In this document: positions 32,772 to 41,608 of the stretch, piece after piece | Position numbering within the stretch: position 1 is the first letter of the stretch | Layout: every line of letters starts with the position of its first letter | Origin: JBBATK01 sp039810585 | GTDB taxonomy: Bacteria > Bacteroidota > Ignavibacteria > Kapaibacteriales > NICIL-2 | Length of the DNA stretch: 64,000 nucleotides | Reading direction: 5' to 3' | Assembly (NCBI GenBank): GCA_039810585.1 | Contig: JBDHXF010000021.1 | Coordinates: 1 to 64,000, forward strand | The notes under the pieces: generated by a model | Seen by the model: only the letters and a program-made list of their open reading frames with translations | Databases searched by the model: none | What the model was told of the DNA's origin: nothing | Translations under genes and position numbers: made by a program

Positions 32772-34331
32772 ATGAAAGACTTGCAAGATTTAGTTCGAGT
32801 TTTCGCGTTGTACTCTAAAAAAAGCTTTGATATCTTCTTAAACGACAACACCAAGGGATCGCATGGCAAGATGCATCTACTGTACGATGCAATTGCATCG
32901 GGAACCGTCGGAAACGATGTGGATGCCTGTAAGTATCTTTATGGCTCAGCCGTAGATGTCAGTCCAAGCACGTATAATTCAGTGAAAGCGCGGCTAACTC
33001 GTCGCTTAGTTGATTCATGTTCTCACTTAGATTCAGAAAAAGCTTTTGCATCTGAGCGAACAAAGGTTCGTCAACAGTGTTTGACAGATGTAGCGGCATT
33101 GAAAATATTACAACTGTACAGTGCGAATGAAGCAGTGATTTCGCTGGCAAATCGACTATACAAGACTGCAAGAGAATACCACGTTACCTCTGCGGCAAAA
33201 GATGCAATCTTGGTATTGGCACAGTTAGAAGCATACGCTGGAAGAGAAGCGGCATTTGAAAGAATAGCCTCAGAAGCCGCCGTTTTAGTAGATGAAGAGC
33301 GCGCTGAAAACTTGGCAACGCTGCATTTGCAAAGAGTATCTTCCTGGTATGCAGCTTATTGGTCTCTTCGACAAGACAATGAGGCCACGATCAAGCACTA
33401 CATAACTGAATTGGCGAAAATGAAAGAGCAGTTTCGCTCAGTATCAATTCACGAATGTTATTATTTGGTATCCAAAATCTACGCCGAGGTTCAGCAGAAT
33501 TATAGTATGCTTTTAACATTAGCTGCCGAGCTGCAGGCATACTACGACACGGTACCGCATTTAAAAAGCAAACTCATCTTCAGCCAATTCGTCATTTCTT
33601 CCATGGCGGCATCCATCTGGATGGGTCAATATGAAGACGCGAAAGAAAAGGTAGTTCAGGTCGAGAGACTCGTTTCAAAGGGTAAAGCTGCATGGTTTGC
33701 ATTTAAAGAATACCACATCATTCTCGCGCAGCGGATGAAGGACTACACTCTCGCACGCTCGATTTTTCTCGAAGTTGTAACGCATCCAAATTTTCGGAGG
33801 GACGATCCCTTGATGATGCAGAAGTGGCAGTTGTTAGAATTTTACGTACGATTTGTGAGTGGTGATCAGCAGATGCGGACGAGTTTATTGCCGTCGGAGG
33901 AGTTGAAGGGGCGAAGTAAGTACCGACATTTCAGGGCATTTTCGGCGAGTTTTGGGGTGTTGTCGAAGGACCTACATGGATACAATGTCGTCGCCGTATT
34001 TGCGCAGATTTTGTTTCTCTTACGTGTGCGAGATTTCGATGCCTTGATCCAGAGAGATGAGTCATTACAGACACTGCGGCGCAAACGTCTCTCGAAACTG
34101 AACTATCGTCTGGCAATATTTTCGCACCTCATCCATGTGATGGTAGAGCACAACTTCGAGGTTGCGACTATTGAGCGTGCATCTGCTAATTGGTTGCGTA
34201 AACTGCGAAACGTGCCTCCAAAGTATAAAGGAGGGACAGCGGAGACTCTGGAGATTATACCGCTGGAAGATCTTTGGGAAATGATGGTGGATGAGCTTAA
34301 GCATCCGCAGCGCCATCACCATACGGACTAA
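32772..34331 (+). CDS. All-helical (TPR-like) protein of unknown function, paralog of 27266
   Basis: 519 aa from the ATG at 32772 (MKDLQDLVRVFALYSKKSFD). The whole protein is amphipathic helix, with repeated stretches such as KDAILVLAQLEAYAGREAAFERIASEA and QYEDAKEKVVQVERLVSKGKAAWFAF. No signal peptide or membrane segment. It shares layout, N-terminal theme and divergent small-secreted neighbour with the protein at 27266. A 27-bp hairpin overlaps its stop codon. Function unknown; a cytoplasmic scaffold or regulator is a guess. Confidence 0.6.
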   Translation: MKDLQDLVRVFALYSKKSFDIFLNDNTKGSHGKMHLLYDAIASGTVGNDVDACKYLYGSAVDVSPSTYNSVKARLTRRLVDSCSHLDSEKAFASERTKVRQQCLTDVAALKILQLYSANEAVISLANRLYKTAREYHVTSAAKDAILVLAQLEAYAGREAAFERIASEAAVLVDEERAENLATLHLQRVSSWYAAYWSLRQDNEATIKHYITELAKMKEQFRSVSIHECYYLVSKIYAEVQQNYSMLLTLAAELQAYYDTVPHLKSKLIFSQFVISSMAASIWMGQYEDAKEKVVQVERLVSKGKAAWFAFKEYHIILAQRMKDYTLARSIFLEVVTHPNFRRDDPLMMQKWQLLEFYVRFVSGDQQMRTSLLPSEELKGRSKYRHFRAFSASFGVLSKDLHGYNVVAVFAQILFLLRVRDFDALIQRDESLQTLRRKRLSKLNYRLAIFSHLIHVMVEHNFEVATIERASANWLRKLRNVPPKYKGGTAETLEIIPLEDLWEMMVDELKHPQRHHHTD

Positions 34332-34357
34332 CACATGTGCCTTTGCACTCGATGTGT
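34331..34357. terminator. Hairpin between convergent genes
   Basis: ACACAT (34331-34336) pairs with ATGTGT (34352-34357), and GTGC with GCAC inside. It overlaps the stop of the rightward gene and lies 15 bases before the end of the leftward SUI1 gene. Stem is short and no T-tract follows. Confidence 0.35.
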
Positions 34358-34371
34358 CTCTCGGGCTTTGA

Positions 34372-34698
34372 TTAGCGCAGGTCGATCGAACTATACCCTT
34401 GTTTGACTAAGTAGTCGCCGATGGTTGTTCGGTGATCACCTTGTATCTCGATGCTCTGATCTTCCACGCTACCGCCGGCGCCACAGCGTTTACGCAACTC
34501 ACGGAGAATATCCTGAAGCAGATCAGCTGTTGTTTGGAATCCTCGCACGACTGTCACCTTCTTCGATCCCTTTCGTTGCTCCAGCCGAATGCTGAGTCGT
34601 ACCGTCTTTCCGTCAAAACCCTTCTGCACCTCTTTCTTGGCTCCGTCTTGCGTGGCACTCAGTCCCTTCTGCTGTAATGCTGCTTGTAAATCCGCCAT
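34372..34698 (-). CDS. yciH: SUI1-family translation factor (YciH-like)
   Basis: 108 aa from the ATG at 34698, which has AGGA 7 bases upstream. Family blocks: VRLSIRLEQRKGSKKVTVVRGF, LRELRKRCGAGGSV and IEIQGDHRTTIGDYLVKQGYSSI. This is the bacterial eIF1/SUI1 relative, thought to bind the small ribosomal subunit and act in start-site fidelity; its role in bacteria is not settled. It lies downstream of the LytTR regulator on the same strand with 92 bases between. Confidence 0.88.
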   Translation of the reverse strand: MADLQAALQQKGLSATQDGAKKEVQKGFDGKTVRLSIRLEQRKGSKKVTVVRGFQTTADLLQDILRELRKRCGAGGSVEDQSIEIQGDHRTTIGDYLVKQGYSSIDLR

Positions 34699-34790
34699 CT
34701 GCGTTCCTATATCTGTTTGTTTCTGATGGTAAAATACTGAAGGCACTGTACACGAACAGTATCATGGAACGCGTGACTATGTAGTGTGCA

Positions 34791-35567
34791 TTAAGGTCTG
34801 CCTAGCGCGTCACGCAATGACGCTACACGTCGTCTGGCTACCGGCAGTTGTGTCCCATCGTCCAGCTTCACGCAATAGCTCCCGGAAAACCATGGAATTA
34901 ATTCGCGAACTGCATTCAGGCGCACGAGATGAGAACGATGGAGCCGGAAGAACTGGGTGGAATCCAAACGCTCTTCGAGTTCGTCGAGACGGAAGTCGCA
35001 GCGGTACGCCTTGCCCTTGATATACACAAAGACCGACTTATCCTCCGCTTCCGCACGCTCAATGTCGTTCACTGCCAGAATACGTATTTTCCCCTCGTCA
35101 TGCACACTCAATCGTTGTAATGCTTGCCGGGAACGTTCTTGCAATAGTGCTGTGAGAGCCAGCGACTGTTGATGCAGATGTTGTTGCGATACTACTCGGT
35201 CCAGACAACGTAGAAGACGCTCCGCGCGGACCGGTTTGGTGAGATAGTCCAAGGCGTGATGATCGAAGGCTTGCAGAGCATATTCATCGTAAGCCGTGAC
35301 AAACACGATGCTCGGACGAGGATCCGGCAGATGCTCCACCACATCAAAACCATTCAGTCCGGGCATCTGAATGTCCAGGAATATCAAGTTCGGACGCCGC
35401 TCCGCCGCCAACGACAACGCGGCCTGCCCGCTCTCTGCCTCTCCCACACAGAGCAACTCCACATCATCAAGATGCTGCTGCGCGTCATCCACCATCCTGC
35501 GCAGACGTTGCCGTGCCAGTGCTTCATCGTCCACCAAGAGGTAACGGACGGTACGCGATGTGTTCAT
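34791..35567 (-). CDS. LytTR-family response regulator
   Basis: 258 aa from the ATG at 35567 (a TTG two codons upstream is less likely). Receiver domain at 1-120 with the acidic pair DDE at 13-15, phospho-acceptor Asp65 (IFLDIQMPGLNGF), Thr in VTAYDEYALQAF and Lys in LTKPV. LytTR DNA-binding domain at about 165-258 (VYIKGKAYRCDFRLDELEER, FFRLHRSHLVRL, PVARRRV). It pairs with the histidine kinase 142 bases upstream and probably controls envelope or uptake genes; direct targets are unknown. Confidence 0.92.
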   Translation of the reverse strand: MNTSRTVRYLLVDDEALARQRLRRMVDDAQQHLDDVELLCVGEAESGQAALSLAAERRPNLIFLDIQMPGLNGFDVVEHLPDPRPSIVFVTAYDEYALQAFDHHALDYLTKPVRAERLLRCLDRVVSQQHLHQQSLALTALLQERSRQALQRLSVHDEGKIRILAVNDIERAEAEDKSVFVYIKGKAYRCDFRLDELEERLDSTQFFRLHRSHLVRLNAVRELIPWFSGSYCVKLDDGTQLPVARRRVASLRDALGRP

Positions 35568-35709
35568 AGGCAAAGGACTCAGGGGAGTTTAAAAATGGAC
35601 ACGTGATAAATACCCAATACTCACATGATAAATACTCAATAAACGAGTGATACCGAACGAGAGAGTATTGTCGTACAAAGGAACGGCTGCGACGTGTAGC
35701 GACGGGTTC

Positions 35710-36879
35710 TTATACGCGTGGCGCTGTGCGCCGCGCGTAAGAAGAATCATCGTGCGACTCCATACCGCGCGACTCGAGTTGTTCCGCTGGAAAGTATAGC
35801 AACACAGCCTGAGCCTCAAATTCCACACGGGCTCGATGTGCAAAGAGCAGGAGTAAACGATCTCGCACATTCACCAAACCCGTGCCTCGCTCGTACAGCG
35901 ATTCCGGCGATGTGTTTGCAAAGCCTGGTCCGCTATCCTCCACCCGAACACACACCTCGTCTGTGTTCATTATGGCTTCAACATTCAAGTGAAAAGGGGA
36001 TTCGCTGTGTTGGGCTCCGTGTTTCACGGCATTCTCCACCAGCGGTTGCAAGATGAGGCTGGGAACACGACAGTCTTCCAGCTCCTTCGGCAGTGTGCAG
36101 CGGTAGTGCAGTCGATCTCCAAATCGGGCTTCCTCAATGCGTAGGTAGAGTAAGATGCTGTCGAATTCCTCACGCAACGACACCAGCGGGACTTTGGAGG
36201 AACGCAGACTGTAGCGGAAGAGGTCGGCTAAAAGCTCCGTAACATTCTCCGCTCTTTCGGGATTTATGCGAATCAGTGCAGCGATCGAGTTCAGCGTGTT
36301 GAAGAGAAAGTGGGGGTTGATCTGTGCGCGTAGGGCCACGAGTTCAGACTGCAACACTGCCCGCCTTGCACTTTGCACTTGCCGCTGAAAGTAGAGAAAG
36401 TAGAAGCCACCGTTGCCAATGAGGGAGAGCATGAATGTAACCATGCATATCCACAGCAGGAGCTGTGTTGGAACCGTGCATTGTCCTCGAATAGCCTGCT
36501 CAAGTCTGTTCGCCGCTACAAAGGCCACTACCACCGATAGCGCCTGCATGAGGATGTGAATGACGGCAGCCTTACGACTCTTCGGCGGAATAAGTCTGTG
36601 TGCCAGGACGCTGCTGTAAATCTGACTCAGCACAATGATGGTTGTGGTGCCAAGTGACGACAGAGCAAGCACCCATTCCGGATCCGGTGCTTCCAATCCC
36701 ATGACCCCTCTGGCAAATGCAATGGCATAATAGGCGATAGCCGAGAAGACGAGAATCATACCACACACGAGTAGCCATTCACGACGAGTGCGGGGATTGA
36801 AATAGGGCGTCACCGACATCCCGCCGGTAGAACCATTGCGAGCGTTGAGGTTTATTGCTATGGACTGAAGCTTCGACAT
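35710..36879 (-). CDS. Membrane sensor histidine kinase, LytS/YehU type
   Basis: 389 aa. Four N-terminal membrane helices (about 33-55, 70-95, 108-125, 140-165) with no extracellular sensory domain. A coiled linker precedes the His_kinase block LRAQINPHFLFNTLNSIAALI (phospho-acceptor His), then a HATPase domain with N-box QPLVENAVKHG and G-box EDSGPGFANTSP. It phosphorylates the downstream LytTR regulator. The last 13 residues are encoded by a palindromic repeat, which supplies the stop codon. It lies 17 bases after the TonB receptor. Confidence 0.9.
   Translation of the reverse strand: MSKLQSIAINLNARNGSTGGMSVTPYFNPRTRREWLLVCGMILVFSAIAYYAIAFARGVMGLEAPDPEWVLALSSLGTTTIIVLSQIYSSVLAHRLIPPKSRKAAVIHILMQALSVVVAFVAANRLEQAIRGQCTVPTQLLLWICMVTFMLSLIGNGGFYFLYFQRQVQSARRAVLQSELVALRAQINPHFLFNTLNSIAALIRINPERAENVTELLADLFRYSLRSSKVPLVSLREEFDSILLYLRIEEARFGDRLHYRCTLPKELEDCRVPSLILQPLVENAVKHGAQHSESPFHLNVEAIMNTDEVCVRVEDSGPGFANTSPESLYERGTGLVNVRDRLLLLFAHRARVEFEAQAVLLYFPAEQLESRGMESHDDSSYARRTAPRV
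35712..35749. repeat. REP-like palindrome overlapping the kinase stop codon (family 1)
   Basis: ACGCGTGGCGC, loop TGT, GCGCCGCGCGT, then AAGAAGAATC. The stem has one wobble. It encodes the kinase C-terminal residues ARRTAPRV on the minus strand. Confidence 0.55.
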
Positions 36880-36896
36880 GGAAGACGGGCGCAGAC

Positions 36897-39332
36897 TTAA
36901 AATGTGTATCGAAACAGTGGCACCGGAAAGAAGCCTTGCTGATAGACTGTTCCAATGGTATTCGTGCGGCGATCGTAGGATTGTTGGAAAATGTTCTTGT
37001 GATTCGTCAGGTTCTGAAAATCAATCGAGAACTCCATAGTACTGCTTCCAAACTCAATGCGATAGCCAATTTTGAGATCGGTACGAAAATAGGGGCTTTG
37101 CCGTTCGCTGAAGGCTTTCGAATAATCGTACACGGCGTATCCCATGGAACGTGACGCATTGCTGTCCAGAGGTGTGAGAAAACGACCACCTGTGGATGAC
37201 AGTCGCAGACTAAAACTTAGAATGCCACTGCCGACCGACCACTCCTTGCCACACAAGAGATTGGCGACATAACCCATATTAAAGGCTGTATTCCGCTCGA
37301 TGCCATCGAAACCCTTGTAGAGACTGTTGAAGATCGATGCGGTACCAAGGACGTAAAATCCGTCACTGAAGAATCGTTCCAGAGTCAGCTCCGCTCCGTA
37401 GTTCCGTGCTGTGCCTTTATTCACCAGGTTTGTTTCATTTACGGGTGCAAAGGAGTTTCCGGTATTGACCATGCTAAAGCTTGGCTCCGCCGCACACACG
37501 GGAATGTCAAAGAGCCATTGATGATAGAGCTCCACTTTGAGGTGCCAGCGATCTGCAAAGGACCAATCATCACCCAATACGAGTTGCTGACTGCGGGTGA
37601 ATCCCATCGAAGAGTTGGGATATACCGTTTGCGCAACGCCGTTCACGGTATCCGTGGCTTGCACAAAGTAGTCGTACATGCTCTGCGTTTGACTGTGATA
37701 TCCATAACCCAGTGAAAACAAGTGTCCGCCATCCGTTGCAAACTGCAAGCTTGCCCGTGGCTCTATCGCAGAGGCCGATCCCAGAGTACTATGCTGTGCA
37801 TGGACGCCTACAACGCTACTCAGGGCATCGGTGTAGCGATGCTTCCACTGTGTATAAGCCTGTAGAAGCGTTGTGCCATCCTCTGTGTGCACTAATACAT
37901 TGTCAATGCCTTCTTTCATTGTTTTGTTTTGCAGGACAAACTCCGTGCGATCGGCAGTGAAGCCGGCACTCAACGCGTCCTGAGCGCTGAATTTGTGCCG
38001 CAGTTGACTTGTGATCGAATACTTCTGCGTGTTGAACAGTGCCTCTCCCACCGGATAGGCGATGCGTGTGTTCACGTCGATGGAATCTCCGTTGTAGACT
38101 TCGTGCGTGGCACACACACCGAGAGTAGTTTTCCAAAAAGTGTTATCGCTGAGGTTCGTCTCAACGCTTAGGCCACTAATGCCTGTACCGTACTTCACCC
38201 GCGTATTCTGGTTCTCGTTTCCGTAGAGATTGACCTGCGTTGTGTCTTGCTCATTTCCCAAGAAGCTGACGTCGCTCAAGCCGCCAACGGCAAAGAAAAT
38301 GAGTCGCGAGTGCTCGCCCACCGGAACCGATGCCCGCACGGTCATGTCCTGATAATTTGGAATTGCTCCTCCCGTTCCGAAGTTCACACCGATCTCCTTG
38401 AAGAACTGCAAGGTGGAATACCGATAGTTCAGCAGGAATGATGAACCTTGACCCAAGCCCATTGGTCCCTCCGCTCCTACCTCAAAACCATTGAATCCTA
38501 CTTGTGCCACATACTCATGCTTCTCTGCGTTGCCGTCGCGCAGGCGCACGTCAAACACACCGGCCGTTGCATTTCCGTACTGAGCGGGGAAGGCACCGGA
38601 ATAGAAATCGGATTTATCAAGAGTGTTGTTATTGAGAATGCTGACGGGTCCGCCGGTACTGTTGAGGGCTCCAAAGTGGTTGGGGTTGGGAATATTTAAA
38701 CCCTCAAGCTGCCAGAGCATGCCGGTAGGAGAGTTACCGCGAACGACGATGTCGTTGCGAGAGTCGTTAGCGCCCGACACTCCTGCAAAGTTCTGAGCCA
38801 TTCGTGAGGGATCGCCAAGCGCTCCGGCGTATTTCTTTGTATCCTCGATGTTAAAAGCTCTGGCGCTCACGGTTGCATAGTCGTTCACCGTAATGTCCTT
38901 CTCTGCATTACGATCAACCGTAACCTGCACATCCGTTGTTTGGTGTACCCGTTCTTGCATGGTGATATCCAATACGCATTCCTTTCCGGCTGCCACCATT
39001 ACCTCTTGCAACACTTGGTCTGCATATCCAATTCCACGGGCTCGAACTGTCCATCGCCCCAAGGGCACGTTCTTTATGCGATACGCGCCGCGCTTGTCTG
39101 ATATTGCTCCAATCTGAGTGAGAGAATCGAGCTGAATGCTGATGCGTATACCTGGGATAGGAGAGTTGGATTCAGCGTCGCGGACTTGTCCGCGCACCGT
39201 TTGTGTCGTCGCCGGTGAGACAGGGATCGGGTGAGGAGGTGCTGCCGAAAGCGGTAGTATAGATGCGGCTACGATACAGAAGATGCAAATCGCTCGAAGC
39301 TGCGTCGAGAGGAGAAAGTGTGTGCAATGCAT
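36897..39332 (-). CDS. TonB-dependent outer membrane receptor
   Basis: 811 aa from the ATG at 39332 (MHCTHFLLSTQLRAICIFCI, signal ending PLSA). A carboxypeptidase-regulatory module (TVRGQVRDAESNSPIPGIRIS) precedes the plug (SVRAFNIEDTKKYAGALGDPSRMAQNFAGVSG, NDIVVRGNSPTGMLWQLEGL, NPNHFGALNSTGGPVSILNN), then a 22-strand-type barrel with alternating short strands. It ends in VPLFRYTF, an aromatic C-terminus. Ligand unknown. The linked LytS/LytTR pair 17 bases downstream suggests regulation of the receptor or sensing of its substrate. Confidence 0.92.
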   Translation of the reverse strand: MHCTHFLLSTQLRAICIFCIVAASILPLSAAPPHPIPVSPATTQTVRGQVRDAESNSPIPGIRISIQLDSLTQIGAISDKRGAYRIKNVPLGRWTVRARGIGYADQVLQEVMVAAGKECVLDITMQERVHQTTDVQVTVDRNAEKDITVNDYATVSARAFNIEDTKKYAGALGDPSRMAQNFAGVSGANDSRNDIVVRGNSPTGMLWQLEGLNIPNPNHFGALNSTGGPVSILNNNTLDKSDFYSGAFPAQYGNATAGVFDVRLRDGNAEKHEYVAQVGFNGFEVGAEGPMGLGQGSSFLLNYRYSTLQFFKEIGVNFGTGGAIPNYQDMTVRASVPVGEHSRLIFFAVGGLSDVSFLGNEQDTTQVNLYGNENQNTRVKYGTGISGLSVETNLSDNTFWKTTLGVCATHEVYNGDSIDVNTRIAYPVGEALFNTQKYSITSQLRHKFSAQDALSAGFTADRTEFVLQNKTMKEGIDNVLVHTEDGTTLLQAYTQWKHRYTDALSSVVGVHAQHSTLGSASAIEPRASLQFATDGGHLFSLGYGYHSQTQSMYDYFVQATDTVNGVAQTVYPNSSMGFTRSQQLVLGDDWSFADRWHLKVELYHQWLFDIPVCAAEPSFSMVNTGNSFAPVNETNLVNKGTARNYGAELTLERFFSDGFYVLGTASIFNSLYKGFDGIERNTAFNMGYVANLLCGKEWSVGSGILSFSLRLSSTGGRFLTPLDSNASRSMGYAVYDYSKAFSERQSPYFRTDLKIGYRIEFGSSTMEFSIDFQNLTNHKNIFQQSYDRRTNTIGTVYQQGFFPVPLFRYTF

Positions 39333-39601
39333 AAGGACATCGTATTGTGAGAGAAAGGCACTACGCAAAAGCGTCGTTCGCGTTGCAAAGATTCTGATGT
39401 CAAACACAACATACAGCGCCTCTCCGACGCACTGTCGATCATGCACGACGAACGGTTGAATTCGATAGACGAACGGTGTGGAGCATCCTTCTGAAACCAA
39501 GAATTCCCTGACACATGCTAGTTTGCCTGGATGCCAATTGCGGCGCACTAAAACCGAGAGTGATGTCTCGCAGCGTCTATCATCGTGAGGAAGAGTATTG
39601 T

Positions 39602-40162
39602 ATGACGGAAGAACTCGTCTTCGAACATCGTGATTTTAGAACCGAAGAATTAGCGGACACACACTTCGAACGTTGCCGGTTTGTGCAGTGTTCATTCCAC
39701 GGAGTGAACCTGCAGGGCTTCGTGTTTGAAGATTGCGTGTTCCGAACCTGCGACTTCAGCACCGCCGTGATTAAGGATATGTCGCTCCGAGGTGTGCGTT
39801 TTGAACACTGTAAAATGCTCGGCTTGCATTTTCATACCCTCAACAGCAGGATATTAGAGATGCATTTTGAGGACTGCATTATGAACATGTGCTCGTTCAG
39901 CGGTCTCAAACTCAAGGCGCAAGAATTCCATCGCTGCGAGCTGCGGGAGTGCGATTTTGCGATGTGTGATCTCAGTCAGGCAATTTTTGATGATTGCGAT
40001 TTGGACCGCAGCATTTTTGAACGCAGCAGTCTTGAAAAGGCCGACATGCGCCACGTACGTAACCTTGCGTTGGATCCCACCCTCAACAAACTAAAAGGGG
40101 CTCGTTTCTCTCTGGAATCTATCGTTGGCCTCGTTGGTGTCTTTGGTGTTCGAGTGGAGTAA
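39602..40162 (+). CDS. Pentapeptide-repeat-like protein
   Basis: 186 aa from the ATG at 39602, with GAGGAAGAG upstream. The sequence steps in fives with aromatic and cysteine positions: FERCRFVQCSFHGVNLQGF, FEDCVFRTCDFSTAVIKDMSL, LREC-DFAMCDLSQAIFDDCD. Such repeats build a right-handed quadrilateral beta-helix, used for DNA mimicry (Qnr, MfpA) or for other binding. The A(D/N)LxX core is loose here, so assignment to Qnr-like gyrase protection is not claimed. Cytoplasmic, no signal peptide. It stands alone, before the structured intergenic region. Confidence 0.75.
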   Translation: MTEELVFEHRDFRTEELADTHFERCRFVQCSFHGVNLQGFVFEDCVFRTCDFSTAVIKDMSLRGVRFEHCKMLGLHFHTLNSRILEMHFEDCIMNMCSFSGLKLKAQEFHRCELRECDFAMCDLSQAIFDDCDLDRSIFERSSLEKADMRHVRNLALDPTLNKLKGARFSLESIVGLVGVFGVRVE

Positions 40163-40278
40163 AAGCTCACGTCAACAGCTTGCTCTCGCATAGTTGTTAA
40201 TGTTTGACACGGCTGTTTTTTACTGTAACCAATACCCATACGTTGTTTTACTGATATCGCAACCTCCGTTGCGAGTAT

Positions 40279-40393
40279 CGAACATCATCATGGCCTGTCG
40301 TAGAGCCAGTCACGCGTCCCGACTTCACTTTTGGAGGGAAGTCCTGACAGAAGATGTGAAATGAGGAAACTGGGTCGGGACGCGCGATGTTCG
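40279..40393. repeat. Nested imperfect inverted repeats, possible structured RNA
   Basis: Outer arms CGAACATC (40279-40286) and GATGTTCG (40386-40393); inner arms CGCGTCCCGAC (40313-40323) and GTCGGGACGCG (40374-40384), both perfect. A 26-base side loop lies between the left arms, and TTCAC/GTGAA can pair at the top, giving a three-way-junction-like fold. No match to a known riboswitch or small RNA was recognised. Confidence 0.45.
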
Positions 40394-40463
40394 ATTGCAG
40401 CTAGAGTTCACCCGACCACCGACATACACCTGCTGTGCCACACCTGTGGCACTGTCGTCCCTT

Positions 40464-40530
40464 GAGCCACATAGAGTTTATCTGACGTACCGGACTTCGA
40501 CATTTGTTGCGTCACAACTCTATGGGGCTC
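40464..40530. repeat. 67-bp hairpin with 15-bp arms
   Basis: GAGCCACATAGAGTT (40464-40478) pairs with AACTCTATGGGGCTC (40516-40530) with one mismatch; inside, TGACG (40483-40487) pairs with CGTCA (40510-40514). No T-tract follows, so it does not look like a simple terminator. Confidence 0.45.
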
Positions 40531-40897
40531 TTCCATTGTTGTCCCACAAGAACCCTCCTCTGCAATGCGCCACCTGCGCGCACGCGAATCATGAGACTCG
40601 GTTCATTGGAATGAACGTCAGTGTGTTTTTCATTCGTTCGCGCCTTCGCGCTCACATCTCGTGAATGAGGCAAGCCATTGCATTCGCAGCGCTAATGCTC
40701 GGTCGGAATGCAGTGGTGTATCCTGGAATATGTATGGCGAAAGAGAGAAATGAAGAGGCAGGAACTGAGCCGTGCTGAGAGAGTAATCGACCGAACTTCG
40801 ACATCTGTTCGATCACGTCTCTCGCTGGTCCCGGGTGAAACGGGAAGGGAAGGAATCCCTGGTGAATGGGAACAAGTCCCACGTGAATGGGGAGCTA

Positions 40898-41401
40898 TCA
40901 GGCAACCGAGTTGACAAGATTTCCAACACCGGATTGCGTCAGAGAATCTTGCGTACCCGTGGGATTATAGGTAGCCAGCGGGTCATTGCCCAGAGTACCG
41001 GCGTTGAGCTGCTGAGCAACGGTGGCCTTAAACGCGTCGTTGCTGTTGACACTCGTAGAACCGTCGTGGTCGCCGTCTGCATCAAGCTGTGTTAGCAACG
41101 AGGCAATGCTGGGGGCATTATTCGTAGCCGAGCTCGCAGTGTTTTGCGATGTCGCTTGTGTAGACTGTGATCCACGATGTCCATGATGTCCGCGATGTCC
41201 ACGATGCGCTTGCTGTGTGCCTTGCGTTCCGCTTGCACGACTGCTTGCAGTACCGGCACCTATACTCTGCGCAGCAGCACTTCCACTACCATCGTGATCA
41301 CCGTCGCTATCCACTCCCTGACTGCGAGCAGCGTTGTACTGTGCCCATAACGAGGCACTTGTTCCGGCTGCGGAACCGGCGGCTCCAATTGCATCTGCCA
41401 T
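40898..41401 (-). CDS. His/Gly-rich protein with EF-hand-like loops
   Basis: 167 aa from the ATG at 41401, preceded by GGAGGATGT. Alanine/serine/glycine-rich. Two acidic loops, DSDGDHDGSGS and DADGDHDGSTS, have the D-x-D-x-D spacing of calcium-binding EF-hand or calx-like sites. Between them a tandem (HRGHRGHHGHRGSQS) is encoded by near-exact 9-bp repeats at 41171-41209. No clear signal peptide. Function unknown; metal binding is inferred from the loops and histidines. It is separated from the hybrid kinase by 207 bases. Confidence 0.55.
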   Translation of the reverse strand: MADAIGAAGSAAGTSASLWAQYNAARSQGVDSDGDHDGSGSAAAQSIGAGTASSRASGTQGTQQAHRGHRGHHGHRGSQSTQATSQNTASSATNNAPSIASLLTQLDADGDHDGSTSVNSNDAFKATVAQQLNAGTLGNDPLATYNPTGTQDSLTQSGVGNLVNSVA

Positions 41402-41608
41402 ACATCCTCCATGAATGAAATGTGATAAAAAAGGGAGTATTTCTCCCTCGATCACTTTTCGTACATCATGGCTGAATCCGTAGCAATGCAGCTGTTAATA
41501 ATTGGAGCAGTCAGTGTTAATTAACACTTGAGAGAATCATCGTCTGCAGATCGCGTCAATTCCATCTCTGAGGAAACATCCTGATACTTGAATGCGGAGT
41601 TGCGAGTC

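Larger units (their letters stand above)
40163..40897. other. Gene-free structured region
   Basis: 735 bases with no convincing gene. It contains a perfect 7-bp hairpin at 40257-40274, the nested inverted repeats at 40279-40393, a GTGCCAC hairpin at 40435-40452, the 15-bp-arm repeat at 40464-40530 and a repeated 27-mer at 40489 and 40790. Its right end contains two GTGAATGGG repeats. Confidence 0.6.

Noticed and set aside
40395..40664. 89-aa reading frame in the structured region
   Set aside because: No ribosome site, low-complexity content, and it overlaps strong hairpins.
40163..40897. Integron attC sites
   Set aside because: No 7-bp GTTRRRY/RYYYAAC core pair at the expected ends and no integrase nearby.
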